Below are positions 48,794 through 58,106 of a stretch of 64,000 bases of DNA, one piece after another. The notes below the pieces were generated by a model. The model was not told where the DNA came from and made no database searches. It saw only the letters and a list, made by a program, of their open reading frames with translations. This DNA is from Pseudomonas sp. ANT_H12B (GTDB lineage: Bacteria > Pseudomonadota > Gammaproteobacteria > Pseudomonadales > Pseudomonadaceae). The stretch's first letter is position 1; the number at the start of each line of letters is the position of its first letter. The position numbers were made by a program, and so were the translations under genes. The stretch covers positions 62,001 through 126,000 of the forward strand of contig NZ_VOBI01000010.1 in NCBI RefSeq assembly GCF_008369325.1, in the 5' to 3' direction.

Positions 48794-49345
48794 ATGAGTA
48801 CCGACCGACAAAAATCCTTTATCGCGACCATTGGCGCCCAAACTACTTTGGTTCACTTTCTTGACGTGGTGCATGGAGAAGAAGCAACCGTATTCTCCTC
48901 GTCCTTCAGTGGTGGGTTCTTCACCGGAAGACCAGAAACGCGGGATGACTCCCACTTTCTGAGCCTACGCCCCGAACCCCGTTTAACCCTTTATTTCAGG
49001 TATACCAGTTCCGGTTACAGGCTCTACATCCGGACACCAGGCCCCTATTATGGAAAGTGTCTCAGCATTAGTGAAAATGGACTTCTGGGTGCCTTTCCGA
49101 GCGAAGGAGCGAAAACCTTTAACCTGATAGATAAGCGAGGATTTATCCTGCCAATTGACGGCGTCAAAACAGATACATTAAATATATATCTACAGGTAGC
49201 AGGATCGCCCGGAGCTCTGCACATACACCGACTGCACGATTCCAAATTTACTTATTTTGCCGACAGGAATGAATCTCCATACATGTTTAATTTTACAATC
49301 CTGGAACGAAACGCCCACTACCTTGATTACCCCAAAGAAGTTTAA
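48794..49345 (+). CDS. Orphan accessory protein B (unrecognised; paralogue of the protein at 47350)
   Basis: 183 residues, ATG with TTGAGAAC upstream. No signal peptide, no membrane segment, no family recognised. The middle and C-terminus show a pattern seen in beta-trefoil folds: GKCLSISENGLLGAFPSEG, then AKTFNLIDKRG, and later MFNFTILERN. Same length and similar landmarks as the product at 47350, but low identity. Composition is AT-richer than core genes. Nothing in the neighbourhood shows its role. Confidence 0.78.
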   Translation: MSTDRQKSFIATIGAQTTLVHFLDVVHGEEATVFSSSFSGGFFTGRPETRDDSHFLSLRPEPRLTLYFRYTSSGYRLYIRTPGPYYGKCLSISENGLLGAFPSEGAKTFNLIDKRGFILPIDGVKTDTLNIYLQVAGSPGALHIHRLHDSKFTYFADRNESPYMFNFTILERNAHYLDYPKEV

Positions 49346-49738
49346 GCTTTCCACGCTATTTTTCACAGTTTGGCCGATGATATGATCGGCCAAACTCAGG
49401 GTAAAAACATATGCTCTTGCCATCAGCCATTGAATACTAAAACCACAATCACGCTTGATTGACTCCACACTCTTCCCGCAACATTGGCAATAATCGCTTC
49501 ACGCCCTTCCCGCGCCTCATCGTCAGCCATCTCCGCGTCACACGCCTGTTTAAGCGCAAGGAACTGAGCACCACTGGTCAGACCGGTCATGCCAATTTTT
49601 CGGTTTCCCCTTGTAATTGAGAAAAACCCTAGCCTAGACTGCGCCTGCACTGGACATACCGGTAAGACCACAATAATTAAGTCCTGAATCTGATGCGCTA
49701 AGCGCACGGCAGCCAGGACACCGACCAGGATTCCTCCC
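49346..49738. other. Spacer with a possible small minus-strand ORF
   Basis: 393 bp between the accessory segment and dctA. A minus-strand frame (49590-49423, 55 codons, MTGLTSGAQFLALKQACDAE...) has reasonable composition but no close ribosome site, so it may be a small protein or remnant. The part near 49700 should hold the dctA promoter; I see no strong boxes. Confidence 0.4.
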
Positions 49739-51052
49739 ATGCTCAGATGGTGCTCGCGCTCAATCTTCCTCCAAGTGGTTCTCGGACTGGTGCTCGGCAT
49801 CGTCTGCGGGCTGACCCTTCCTGAATACTCCGCCCAGCTAAAACCCCTCGGCGACGGCTTCATCAAACTGATCAAGATGCTCATCGGTCTGATCGTGTTC
49901 TGCGTAGTGGTCAGCGGCATCAGCGGTGCCGGCGACCTGAAGAAGGTCGGACGTATCGGCCTGAAATCGGTGATTTACTTCGAAATCCTGACCACCATCG
50001 CTCTGGTGATCGGCTTGGTGTTCGCCTTCAGCACCGGCATCGGCAGTGGCGCGAATATTCATCTGGATCAGCTCTCCACCGCTGACATAGGCGATATCGC
50101 CCAGCGCGGCCAGCACATGCACACCACCACGCAGTTCCTGATGGACCTGATCCCGACCTCGGTGATTGGTGCCTTTGCCGACAACAATATCCTGCAAGTG
50201 CTGTTGTTTTCAGTGCTGTTCGGTAGCGCCCTGAATCTGGTGGGTGAAGCAGCTTCCGGTATTTCCCGGTTGATCAACGAACTCAGCCACGTGATCTTCC
50301 GCATCATGGGTATGATCGTGCGCCTGGCGCCGATTGGTGTGTTCGGGGCAATTGCGTTCACTACCAGCAAATATGGCCTGGACTCGCTGCAGCATTTGGG
50401 CAGCCTGGTCGGCCTGTTTTACCTGACCTGCGTAGCGTTCGTGTCGCTGATTCTCGGCCTGGTGATGCGCCTTTCCGGTCTGCGGATGTGGCCGTTGCTC
50501 AAGTATCTGCGTGAAGAACTGATGATCGTCATGGGCACCGCTTCTTCCGACGCCGTGTTGCCACAAATCATGCGCAAGCTTGAGCACCTGGGTATCGGCA
50601 GCTCGACGGTCGGGCTGGTCATTCCAACCGGGTACTCGTTTAACCTGGACGGTTTTTCGATCTACCTGACGCTGGCCATTGTGTTTATCGCCAACGCCAC
50701 CGGTACGCCGTTGGCCATGACTGACTTGCTGACGATTCTGCTGGTGTCGCTAATCACCTCCAAAGGAGCCCACGGGATTCCCGGCTCGGCGCTGGTGATT
50801 CTGGCGGCAACCCTGACCGCGATTCCGGCGATTCCGGTAGTGGGCCTGGTGCTGGTGCTGGCGGTGGACTGGTTCATGGGCATCGGCCGGGCGCTGACCA
50901 ACCTGATCGGCAACTGCGTCGCCACCGTGGCCATCGCGCGCTGGGAAAAGGACATCGATATCCAACGGGCGAACAAAGTGCTTTCCGGTGAACTGGGGTA
51001 TACCTTTCAGCCCAGAAAACCGGTCGCACCGGCCCATCAGCAGGAATTCTGA
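49739..51052 (+). CDS. dctA: Dicarboxylate/amino acid:cation symporter (DctA-type)
   Basis: 437 residues of the DAACS/SLC1 family with 8 membrane helices and two re-entrant loops. Signature sequences: the serine-rich GTASSDAVLP and PTGYSFNLDGFSIYLTLAIVFIAN, and the HP2-like SKGAHGIPGSALVIL. It probably takes up C4-dicarboxylates (or glutamate/aspartate) with protons or sodium. AGGATTCC precedes the ATG. Two regulator genes follow, so substrate supply may be controlled locally. Substrate assignment is by family only. Confidence 0.9.
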   Translation: MLRWCSRSIFLQVVLGLVLGIVCGLTLPEYSAQLKPLGDGFIKLIKMLIGLIVFCVVVSGISGAGDLKKVGRIGLKSVIYFEILTTIALVIGLVFAFSTGIGSGANIHLDQLSTADIGDIAQRGQHMHTTTQFLMDLIPTSVIGAFADNNILQVLLFSVLFGSALNLVGEAASGISRLINELSHVIFRIMGMIVRLAPIGVFGAIAFTTSKYGLDSLQHLGSLVGLFYLTCVAFVSLILGLVMRLSGLRMWPLLKYLREELMIVMGTASSDAVLPQIMRKLEHLGIGSSTVGLVIPTGYSFNLDGFSIYLTLAIVFIANATGTPLAMTDLLTILLVSLITSKGAHGIPGSALVILAATLTAIPAIPVVGLVLVLAVDWFMGIGRALTNLIGNCVATVAIARWEKDIDIQRANKVLSGELGYTFQPRKPVAPAHQQEF

Positions 51053-51107
51053 ATAATCGCCGTGCCTGCCCGAGGGCAGGCACGGCCATCAAACGTTATG
51101 GATGCTC

Positions 51108-51824
51108 ATGGAGCGAACAGTGATCACCTCGTCGACCGTTGTGAATTCAGTAGTAGAAAAACTCCGGGCCGCGTTGGCCCGTGGTCAGTGGCGCTCCGGC
51201 GAAATGCTGCCGGGGCAGCGTGAACTGGCTGAACAACTGGGCATCAGCCGCCCGAGCCTGCGTGAAGCGGTGATCGTGCTCGAAACCCTCGGGCTGGTGC
51301 GTTCCATGCCGGGTAAAGGCGTGGTGGTGCTTGAAGCCAATCTCAGCGACAGCCAAAGCCACGACAGCGCGGTGGCCGGCGCGAGTCTGGAAGACGTGCT
51401 GCAACTGCGCTACACCCTCGAGCCGTTCATTGTTGGCCTGGTGGCGCAATCCATCAGTAGCAAGGAAGTCGGGCAATTGCGCCTGACATTGATGGACATG
51501 CGCGAAGCCTTGGAGGCGAACGACAGCGAAGCCGGCGTGAACGCCTACATCGCCTTCCACGAAGAGCTCTTCACGCTGACGTCGAACCCGATTTTCCAGA
51601 GTGTGGTGCAACAGACCAGCAACGCCCTCAAGCAAAGCGCCGACGTGTTGCGTAACTCCCCGGAGCATTTGGCTGAACGCCTTGAGGAGAACGAAGCCGT
51701 GGTGCGCGCAATCCGCAGCAAAAACAGCGCCCAGGCCAGCGCCGAGATGCGTCGGCACATCCTTCGGGAAGGCCAGCGGATGGGCATCGAATTGAATATT
51801 CCGGATGACAACCTCGTCAGTTGA
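51108..51824 (+). CDS. GntR/FadR-family transcriptional regulator (first of two)
   Basis: 238 residues from MERTVITSSTVV; another ATG lies two codons upstream. The N-terminal winged helix-turn-helix (about 12-80) contains LPGQRELAEQLGISRPSLREAV. The C-terminal FCD domain has FHEELFTLTSN and a final helix EMRRHILREG, but the position of the second metal His carries Asn (EENEAVVRAI), so metal coordination may be incomplete. Located directly after dctA; may control that transporter. Confidence 0.88.
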   Translation: MERTVITSSTVVNSVVEKLRAALARGQWRSGEMLPGQRELAEQLGISRPSLREAVIVLETLGLVRSMPGKGVVVLEANLSDSQSHDSAVAGASLEDVLQLRYTLEPFIVGLVAQSISSKEVGQLRLTLMDMREALEANDSEAGVNAYIAFHEELFTLTSNPIFQSVVQQTSNALKQSADVLRNSPEHLAERLEENEAVVRAIRSKNSAQASAEMRRHILREGQRMGIELNIPDDNLVS

Positions 51825-51849
51825 GTCCGTTTCAAACTGGAGACAAGCC

Positions 51850-52539
51850 ATGAACAGCTTCGCCTCACCGCAGACTCTTACTGCCCTGCCCTTTCGCCCG
51901 CCGGTGGATGATCTGTATTCGCGGGTCTTCGACGCCATACTCGAGCAGCGTATCCACGCGGCCAGTCGCTTTACTGAAGAAAGCCTGGCGCAGATGTTCG
52001 GTGCCAGACGCAGTGACATTCGCAGCGTTCTGACACAACTGTCCCATCAGCAGATCATCGTCCTTCGGGTCAACCATCGTCCCCGCGTCGCCCCGTTCGA
52101 TAGCGAACAGACCCGGCAGACGCTGCATGCTCGGCGGCTGACCGAAATCACCTTGGTGCACCTGGTCTGCCAGCAATCCCGCACGCAAGACTTAAAACCA
52201 CTGCGAGTCTTGATCGATAGCGAGCGTCAATGCACCGCCCGTGGTCCGGCGATTCGCTTATCGGGGGAGTTTCATTTGCAGTTGGCGGAAATGGCTGGGA
52301 ATGCACCATTGACGCATTTTCTTGGTAGCTTGGTGCCGCTGACTTCGCTGGCGATTGCGCAGGTTGATGCGCAGACCCGAGGTTATTGCACGTGGCAAGT
52401 GCACGAAGATATTTTGAATGCGGTTGAGCGGGGAGACGCGGTGATGGCTGAGGCTTTGCTCAGCCATCATCTGGATAATCTGGAAGAGATATTGCTGAAC
52501 TCTGAACCGATATCCCACCAGAATCGTGTTGCCGGGTAG
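51850..52539 (+). CDS. GntR/FadR-family transcriptional regulator (second of two)
   Basis: 229 residues from MNSFASPQTLTALPF with TGGAGAC upstream; a frame start at 51805 lies inside the previous gene. The helix-turn-helix reads FTEESLAQMFGARRSDIRSVLTQL. The FCD domain has FHLQLAEMAGN, VHEDILNAVERGD and LLSHHLDNLEE, a complete set of His ligands, unlike its neighbour. 25 bp after the first regulator, so probably co-transcribed. Confidence 0.87.
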   Translation: MNSFASPQTLTALPFRPPVDDLYSRVFDAILEQRIHAASRFTEESLAQMFGARRSDIRSVLTQLSHQQIIVLRVNHRPRVAPFDSEQTRQTLHARRLTEITLVHLVCQQSRTQDLKPLRVLIDSERQCTARGPAIRLSGEFHLQLAEMAGNAPLTHFLGSLVPLTSLAIAQVDAQTRGYCTWQVHEDILNAVERGDAVMAEALLSHHLDNLEEILLNSEPISHQNRVAG

Positions 52540-52542
52540 ATC

Positions 52543-52639
52543 GCCATCGCGGGCTTGCCCGCTCCCACAGGGTCAGTGGCGAACACAGAATCCGTGAAAA
52601 CCAGAGATCTACTGTGGGAGCGGGCTTGCCCGCGATGGC
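52543..52639. repeat. REP pair (REPIN)
   Basis: GCCATCGCGGGCTTGCCCGC and its inverted copy GCGGGCTTGCCCGCGATGGC about 50 bp apart, between the second regulator and the 3' end of the CobW-type gene. Confidence 0.93.
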
Positions 52640-52663
52640 ACCATCACTGACGCTACAAATGTT

Positions 52664-53632
52664 TCAGTGCGCCGCTACCCGCGCAAACCCCTCGCGAATC
52701 TTCTCTTCCGGCAAATCATCGGCAATAAACACGATCACACTTTCGCGCGTTTCATCGTCCGCCCACTCTGTGTCCCAGTCGAAACCGTAAAGCTTCAGCA
52801 CGCCTTGAAACACCATGCGTCGCGGCTCACCAACGATGTTCAACACACCTTTGTAGCGCAGCAATTGCTTGCCATGCTCTTCAAGCAGTTCGTTCATGAA
52901 TTCGCTGAGCTTGTCGATATCCAGCGGTTTGTCGGTGCGCAGTACCAGGCTGGAAATACGGTCGATGGAGGGCGCCTTGCTTACCGGACGCAAACTCATA
53001 CCGCCGAGATCGGCGTTCAGATTAAATCCGCGCACATCGAGTAATTCCGCCAGATCGATCTTGCCGTGTTCGACCACGCGAATCGGTGCGCGACGGTTGA
53101 TGCGGGTCAGCCGTTCGCTGAGGGCGTTGAACGTCGCCTCGTCCACCAGATCGCGTTTGCTCACCAGCAAGCGGTCGGCAAAACCGATCTGCGCCTGGGC
53201 GATGGTTTGGGTCAGGTGAGTGTCAGCGTGCGCCGCGTCCACCAAGGTGATGATGCCGTCGAGGATGTAGCGCTCGCGCAGTTCTTCATCGATGAAAAAG
53301 GTTTGAGCCACAGGAGCCGGGTCGGCCAGGCCGGTGCATTCGATCACCAGACGGTCGAAGGCGATTTCGCCGCTGTCCAGGCGCTCGAGAAGCAAATACA
53401 AAGCCTTGGTCAGGTCTGTGTGGATGGTGCAGCAGACGCAGCCGTTGGACAGCGTCATCACTTGCACCGGCTCGTCGCCCAACAGCTGGGTGTCGATGCC
53501 GGCGTCGCTGAATTCGTTTTCGATCACGGCGATTTTCAGGCCGTGTTCGGCTTTGAGCAGGTAGCGCAATAGCGTGGTTTTTCCCGCGCCGAGAAAGCCG
53601 CTGAGGATCGTTACCGGGATGGGAGAGGACAA
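52664..53632 (-). CDS. CobW/YjiA-type G3E GTPase
   Basis: 322 residues. Walker A GFLGAGKTTLL (residues 12-22), the metal-binding NGCVCCTIH (CxCC), switch/G3 ECTGLADP, G4-like SKRD, and a C-terminal CobW domain (LRYKGVLNIVGEPRRMVFQGV). G3E GTPases insert or chaperone metals; here the specific metal is unknown. In P. aeruginosa the corresponding gene also precedes ybdD-cstA. Confidence 0.92.
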   Translation of the reverse strand: MSSPIPVTILSGFLGAGKTTLLRYLLKAEHGLKIAVIENEFSDAGIDTQLLGDEPVQVMTLSNGCVCCTIHTDLTKALYLLLERLDSGEIAFDRLVIECTGLADPAPVAQTFFIDEELRERYILDGIITLVDAAHADTHLTQTIAQAQIGFADRLLVSKRDLVDEATFNALSERLTRINRRAPIRVVEHGKIDLAELLDVRGFNLNADLGGMSLRPVSKAPSIDRISSLVLRTDKPLDIDKLSEFMNELLEEHGKQLLRYKGVLNIVGEPRRMVFQGVLKLYGFDWDTEWADDETRESVIVFIADDLPEEKIREGFARVAAH

Positions 53633-53676
53633 CTGGAATCTCCTGTTTCACAAAGTTAAAAAAAACACTAAACAAC

Positions 53677-53766
53677 TGTGGGAGCGAGCCTGCTCGCGAA
53701 GGCGGTGTGCCAGTCGACATCGATGTCGAATGACAGATTGCCTTCGCGAGCAGGCTCGCTCCCACA
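53677..53766. repeat. REP pair (REPIN)
   Basis: TGTGGGAGCGAGCCTGCTCG facing CGAGCAGGCTCGCTCCCACA, between ybdD and the CobW-type gene on the same strand. Confidence 0.93.
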
Positions 53767-53801
53767 GGTTTTTGCTTTACATCATGACCTGACTCAGCAG
53801 A

Positions 53802-53999
53802 TCAACAGCACTTCGGCCCACCCTTGCCACCGTATCGAGCCTCTTGACGTTCCCGGAAGAACATCTCGTAGCTCATCACCGGTTTGTCCGGGTGTTTGGT
53901 TTGCATATGCTCGACGTAGTTGTCGTAGTCGGGCATCCCGACCATCAGGCGCGCGGCCTGACCGAGGTACTTACCGAGGCGACTCAGGTCATTGAACAT
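53802..53999 (-). CDS. YbdD/YjiX family small protein
   Basis: 65 residues, MFNDLSRLGKYLGQAARLMVGMPDYDNYVEHMQ..., ending GGKGGPKCC. DUF466 proteins of this kind lie directly downstream of cstA or btsT and are needed for or assist pyruvate/peptide uptake (shown for YbdD/YjiX in enterobacteria). 15 bp after cstA. Confidence 0.93.
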   Translation of the reverse strand: MFNDLSRLGKYLGQAARLMVGMPDYDNYVEHMQTKHPDKPVMSYEMFFRERQEARYGGKGGPKCC

Positions 54000-54014
54000 C
54001 GTTGCAATCCTCGA

Positions 54015-56081
54015 TCAAGCATCCGGAATGGCCTGGAACGGCGCTTCTTTATCCGTACGTTCTTTGGTACCCCAGGCGGCAATGCCGACCTTGAGTGCAT
54101 AGAACAGGATGCTGAAGACCACGAACAGGAACAGCGCCGTCAGCGTTGCATTGGTGTAGGCGTTGAAGATCACGTGTTGCATCTGCGTGATGTCCTTGGC
54201 TGGCGCGAGGATTTGCCCGTTGGCCAGCGCATCGCTGTATTTCTTGGCCAGTGACAGGAAACCGATCGCCGGGTTGGCGTCGAACAGCTTGATGAAGCCT
54301 GCGGTGGTGGTGCAGATCAACAGCCACACCGCGGGCAACATGGTCACCCAGACGTAGCGTTGGCGTTTCATTTTGATCAGCACAACGGTTGCCAGCATCA
54401 GCGCGATACCCGCCAGCATCTGGTTGGAGATACCGAACAGCGGCCACAAGGTGTTGATGCCACCCAGTGGATCGATCACACCCTGGTACAGCAACCAACC
54501 CCACATCGCCACGCAACCGGCGGTTGCGATCAGGTTGGCGGTCCAGGATTCGGTGCGTTTCAGCGCCGGCACGAAGGAGCCGAGCAAGTCCTGCAGCATG
54601 AAGCGTCCGGCACGGGTACCGGCATCGACCGCGGTCAGGATGAACAACGCTTCGAACAGGATCGCGAAGTGGTACCAGAACGCCATGGTGTTTTCACCCG
54701 GCAGGACACTGTGCAGGATCTGCGCGATACCGACCGCCAAGGTCGGCGCGCCGCCAGCACGGGCCAGGATCGTGGTTTCGCCGATGTCCTTGGCCACCGC
54801 TTGCAGCGCTTCCGGAGTGATTGCAAAACCCCAGCTGGTGACAGTTTGAGCCACTGTCACCACGTCACCACCGACGACTGCCGCCGGGCTGTTCATGGCG
54901 AAATACACGCCTGGCTCGATCACCGAAGCGGCCACCATCGCCATGATGGCGACGAAGGATTCCATCAGCATGGCGCCGTAACCGATGTAACGAGAGTTGA
55001 CCTCGTTATCCAGCAGTTTCGGCGTGGTACCGGAAGCGATCAGCGCATGGAACCCGGAGACCGCGCCACAAGCAATGGTGATGAACAGGAACGGGAACAG
55101 ACCGCCCTTCCACACCGGCCCGGTGCCATCGATGAACTGGGTCAGCGCCGGCATTTTCAGCTCAGGCATGGTGATCAGGATGCCGATCGCCAACGCCACG
55201 ATGGTGCCGATTTTCAGGAACGTCGACAGGTAGTCACGCGGTGCCAGAATCAGCCAGACCGGTAACGAGGCGGCCACGAAACCGTAACCGACCAGCATCC
55301 ACGTAATCTGCACGCCGGTGAAGCTGAACGCCTTGGCCCACACCGGATCGGCGGCAATCTGCCCGCCCAGCCAGATCGAACCGAGCAGCAACAGCACGCC
55401 GACAATGGAGATTTCACCGATGCGACCCGGGCGGATGTAACGCATGTAAATGCCCATGAACATCGCGATCGGGATGGTCGCCATTACCGTGAAAATGCCC
55501 CAAGGGCTTTCCGCCAAGGCCTTGACCACGATCAGCGCCAACACCGCGAGGATGATGATCATGATCAGGAAGCAGCCAAACAGCGCGATGGTCCCGGGGA
55601 TGCGGCCCATTTCCTCGCGGACCATGTCGCCCAGGGAGCGGCCGTTGCGGCGGGTGGACAGGAACAGGACCATGAAGTCCTGAACCGCACCGGCCAGCAC
55701 CACGCCGGCAATCAGCCACAGCGTGCCGGGCAGGTAGCCCATCTGCGCCGCCAGCACCGGACCGACCAGCGGCCCCGCGCCAGCGATGGCTGCGAAGTGG
55801 TGACCGAAGAGGATGTGTTTGTTGGTCGGTACGTAGTCCAGACCGTCATTGTTGAGCACGGCGGGGGTGGCCCGTCGCGGGTCGAGCTGCATCACATTGT
55901 TAGCGATGAACAGACTGTAATAGCGATATGCAACCAGATAGATGGCCACGGCAGCGACCACAATCCATAAGGCGTTGATCGCCTCGCCTCGGCGCAATGC
56001 CACTACACCAAGGGCGCACGCGCCTACGATTGCCAGCAGCAGCCAGGGTATATGGCGTAGCAGGCTATTATTATTTTTCAT
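54015..56081 (-). CDS. cstA: Carbon starvation protein CstA (pyruvate/peptide transporter)
   Basis: 688 residues from MKNNNSLLRHIPWLLL; a further 48 upstream codons are outside the family. About 16-18 membrane helices. CstA motifs: RRATPAVLNNDGLDYVPTNK, GHHFAAIAGAGPLVGPVLAAQ, and DFMVLFLSTRRNGRSLGDMV. Known members take up pyruvate and some peptides under carbon limitation. Followed by ybdD. Confidence 0.93.
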   Translation of the reverse strand: MKNNNSLLRHIPWLLLAIVGACALGVVALRRGEAINALWIVVAAVAIYLVAYRYYSLFIANNVMQLDPRRATPAVLNNDGLDYVPTNKHILFGHHFAAIAGAGPLVGPVLAAQMGYLPGTLWLIAGVVLAGAVQDFMVLFLSTRRNGRSLGDMVREEMGRIPGTIALFGCFLIMIIILAVLALIVVKALAESPWGIFTVMATIPIAMFMGIYMRYIRPGRIGEISIVGVLLLLGSIWLGGQIAADPVWAKAFSFTGVQITWMLVGYGFVAASLPVWLILAPRDYLSTFLKIGTIVALAIGILITMPELKMPALTQFIDGTGPVWKGGLFPFLFITIACGAVSGFHALIASGTTPKLLDNEVNSRYIGYGAMLMESFVAIMAMVAASVIEPGVYFAMNSPAAVVGGDVVTVAQTVTSWGFAITPEALQAVAKDIGETTILARAGGAPTLAVGIAQILHSVLPGENTMAFWYHFAILFEALFILTAVDAGTRAGRFMLQDLLGSFVPALKRTESWTANLIATAGCVAMWGWLLYQGVIDPLGGINTLWPLFGISNQMLAGIALMLATVVLIKMKRQRYVWVTMLPAVWLLICTTTAGFIKLFDANPAIGFLSLAKKYSDALANGQILAPAKDITQMQHVIFNAYTNATLTALFLFVVFSILFYALKVGIAAWGTKERTDKEAPFQAIPDA

Positions 56082-56240
56082 TTTATTATTCCAGCCAGGG
56101 TGGACAAGAAAGAAAGCCATCCGGAGTTTAGCTCGACTGACGGTAAAGACCATACCCCAACATTGATCCAGACACTTGCCTTGGCTGGCAGGCTTTGACA
56201 GTGCGGGTCTATAGTCAGCGGACATTCAGAGGATTACGCC

Positions 56241-56609
56241 ATGAGCGACCACACTGCCGATCGCCGCCGCTTCAAACGTATTGCGTTCGATGCCAGAACC
56301 GAATTGAGCCAGGGGGAATTCATTTGGCCGGTGAAGCTGATCGACCTGTCGCTCAAGGGGCTGTTGATCGAGAAACCCGAACCTTGGCTGGGTAATCCCG
56401 ATTGGCATTTCCTGGTCGATATTCATCTCAACGAAGACGTCGAGATCAAGATGGATGTGATGTTGACTCACGATGACCATGGTCAGCTCGGGTTCGTCTG
56501 CAAACACATCAGCCTGGAATCCATCGAACGCCTGCGGCGATTGGTTGAACTCAACCTTGGCGATTCGCAGGAGCTCGAACGGGAGTTGGGTGCCCTGATC
56601 GAAGTCTGA
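56241..56609 (+). CDS. mapZ: PilZ-domain c-di-GMP receptor MapZ
   Basis: 122 residues forming a single PilZ domain: RRRFKR (residues 8-13, the RxxxR site) and DLSLKG (D/NxSxxG). C-terminal helix LRRLVELNLGDSQELEREL. It corresponds to P. aeruginosa PA4608 (MapZ) by neighbours cstA and radA. In P. aeruginosa MapZ binds c-di-GMP and inhibits the chemotaxis methyltransferase CheR1. Product of the nearby morA could supply the signal, though the pools are not necessarily connected. Confidence 0.9.
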   Translation: MSDHTADRRRFKRIAFDARTELSQGEFIWPVKLIDLSLKGLLIEKPEPWLGNPDWHFLVDIHLNEDVEIKMDVMLTHDDHGQLGFVCKHISLESIERLRRLVELNLGDSQELERELGALIEV

Positions 56610-56627
56610 ATACCAATCCCATACCCA

Positions 56628-56717
56628 TGTGGGAGCGAGCCTGCTCGCGAATACGGTCTGACATTCAACATTTAAGTCGACTGACATACTGCTATCGCGA
56701 GCAGGCTCGCTCCCACA
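56628..56717. repeat. REP pair (REPIN)
   Basis: TGTGGGAGCGAGCCTGCTCG facing CGAGCAGGCTCGCTCCCACA, between mapZ and the 3' end of radA. Confidence 0.93.
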
Positions 56718-56738
56718 GGTTTTGTATCGATCTGAACG

Positions 56739-58106
56739 TTATTCGAAGAGGGCGTCGAGCGCCTGCTCCAGTCGAGTCACGGCAATAATCTGCAACCCCG
56801 GCGGTGCCTCTTTCGGTGCATTACCCTTGGGCACAATGGCGCGTTTGAAGCCGTGCTTGGCCGCTTCCTTCAAGCGTTCCTGGCCGCTCGGTACCGGGCG
56901 CACTTCGCCGGACAGCCCGACTTCGCCAAACACCAACAGATCATGAGGCAACGGCCGGTTGCGTAAGCTGGACATTACGGCCGCCATCAGCGCCAGGTCG
57001 GATGCTGTTTCCAGCACCTTAACCCCGCCAACCACATTGAGGAATACGTCCTGATCGTGGGTCGGAATGCCACCGTGACGGTGCAGTACCGCCAGCAACA
57101 TCGCCAGCCGATTCTGATCCAGACCCAGCGTTACCCGGCGCGGGTTGGCCAGATGGCTGTCATCCACCAAGGCCTGAACTTCCACCAGCATCGGCCGCGT
57201 CCCTTCCCAGGTCGCCATGACCACACTGCCCGGGACTTCTTCCTGAGCACGGGTCAGGAAAATCGCTGAAGGGTTGGAAACCTCCTTCAGTCCTTTGTCG
57301 GTCATGCCGAACACGCCCAGCTCGTTGACGGCGCCGAAACGGTTTTTCACCGCCCGCAACAGACGCAGGCGCCCATCGGATTCGCCTTCGAAATACAGAA
57401 CCGTATCAACCATGTGCTCCAGCACTCGCGGCCCGGCCAATGCGCCTTCTTTAGTCACGTGACCGACGAGGAAAATCGCCGTACCGCTCTGCTTGGCATA
57501 GCGCACCAGCAACGCTGCACTTTCCCGAACCTGGGACACGCCACCCGGTGCCGATTGCAGTTGCTCGGTGAAAATCGTCTGAATCGAATCGATCACCATG
57601 ACCTTGGGCTTTTCCTGCCGGGCGGTGGCGATGATGGTTTCGATGCAGGTCTCGGTCATCACCCGCAGTTGATCCTGCGGCAAGCCCAAGCGCCGGGCAC
57701 GCATCGCCACTTGCTGCTGGGATTCTTCGCCGGTGACGTAAAGCGCTGGCATGCTCTTGGCGAGATTGCACAAGGTTTGCAACAAAATGGTCGATTTGCC
57801 GATGCCCGGATCACCGCCGATCAGCACCACAGAGCCATCCACCAGGCCACCGCCCAAGACGCGATCAAGTTCACTGGAGGCAGTGGAAAAACGCGGAATT
57901 TCTTCGACGCTGACCTCGGCCAGGGTCTTGATCTGAGCCTGCTGACCGGTCCAGCCGGTGCGCCCGCTGGGTGCTGCGGCACCGCCGCTCTCGACCATGG
58001 TTTCAGTCAGAGTGTTCCAGGCCCCGCACTCGCCGCACTGGCCGGCCCACTTGGGGAAGGTTGAACCGCACTCAGTGCAGCCGTACATGCGCTTGGCCTT
58101 GGCCAT
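56739..58106 (-). CDS. radA: DNA repair protein RadA (Sms)
   Basis: 455 residues from MAKAKRMYGCTEC; five more codons upstream are optional. N-terminal zinc finger (CTECGSTFPKWAGQCGECGAW), RecA-like ATPase with Walker A GGDPGIGKST, the RadA-specific KNRFG motif, and a C-terminal Lon-like domain. It drives branch migration in recombinational repair. The start lies beside an 866-bp gene-free region. Confidence 0.95.
   Translation of the reverse strand: MAKAKRMYGCTECGSTFPKWAGQCGECGAWNTLTETMVESGGAAAPSGRTGWTGQQAQIKTLAEVSVEEIPRFSTASSELDRVLGGGLVDGSVVLIGGDPGIGKSTILLQTLCNLAKSMPALYVTGEESQQQVAMRARRLGLPQDQLRVMTETCIETIIATARQEKPKVMVIDSIQTIFTEQLQSAPGGVSQVRESAALLVRYAKQSGTAIFLVGHVTKEGALAGPRVLEHMVDTVLYFEGESDGRLRLLRAVKNRFGAVNELGVFGMTDKGLKEVSNPSAIFLTRAQEEVPGSVVMATWEGTRPMLVEVQALVDDSHLANPRRVTLGLDQNRLAMLLAVLHRHGGIPTHDQDVFLNVVGGVKVLETASDLALMAAVMSSLRNRPLPHDLLVFGEVGLSGEVRPVPSGQERLKEAAKHGFKRAIVPKGNAPKEAPPGLQIIAVTRLEQALDALFE

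Noticed and set aside
49423..49920. A 165-codon minus-strand frame across the dctA start
   Set aside because: The 5' half is antisense to dctA. Only the last 55 codons (49590-49423) could be real and they lack a good ribosome site; mentioned as a possibility in the spacer entry.
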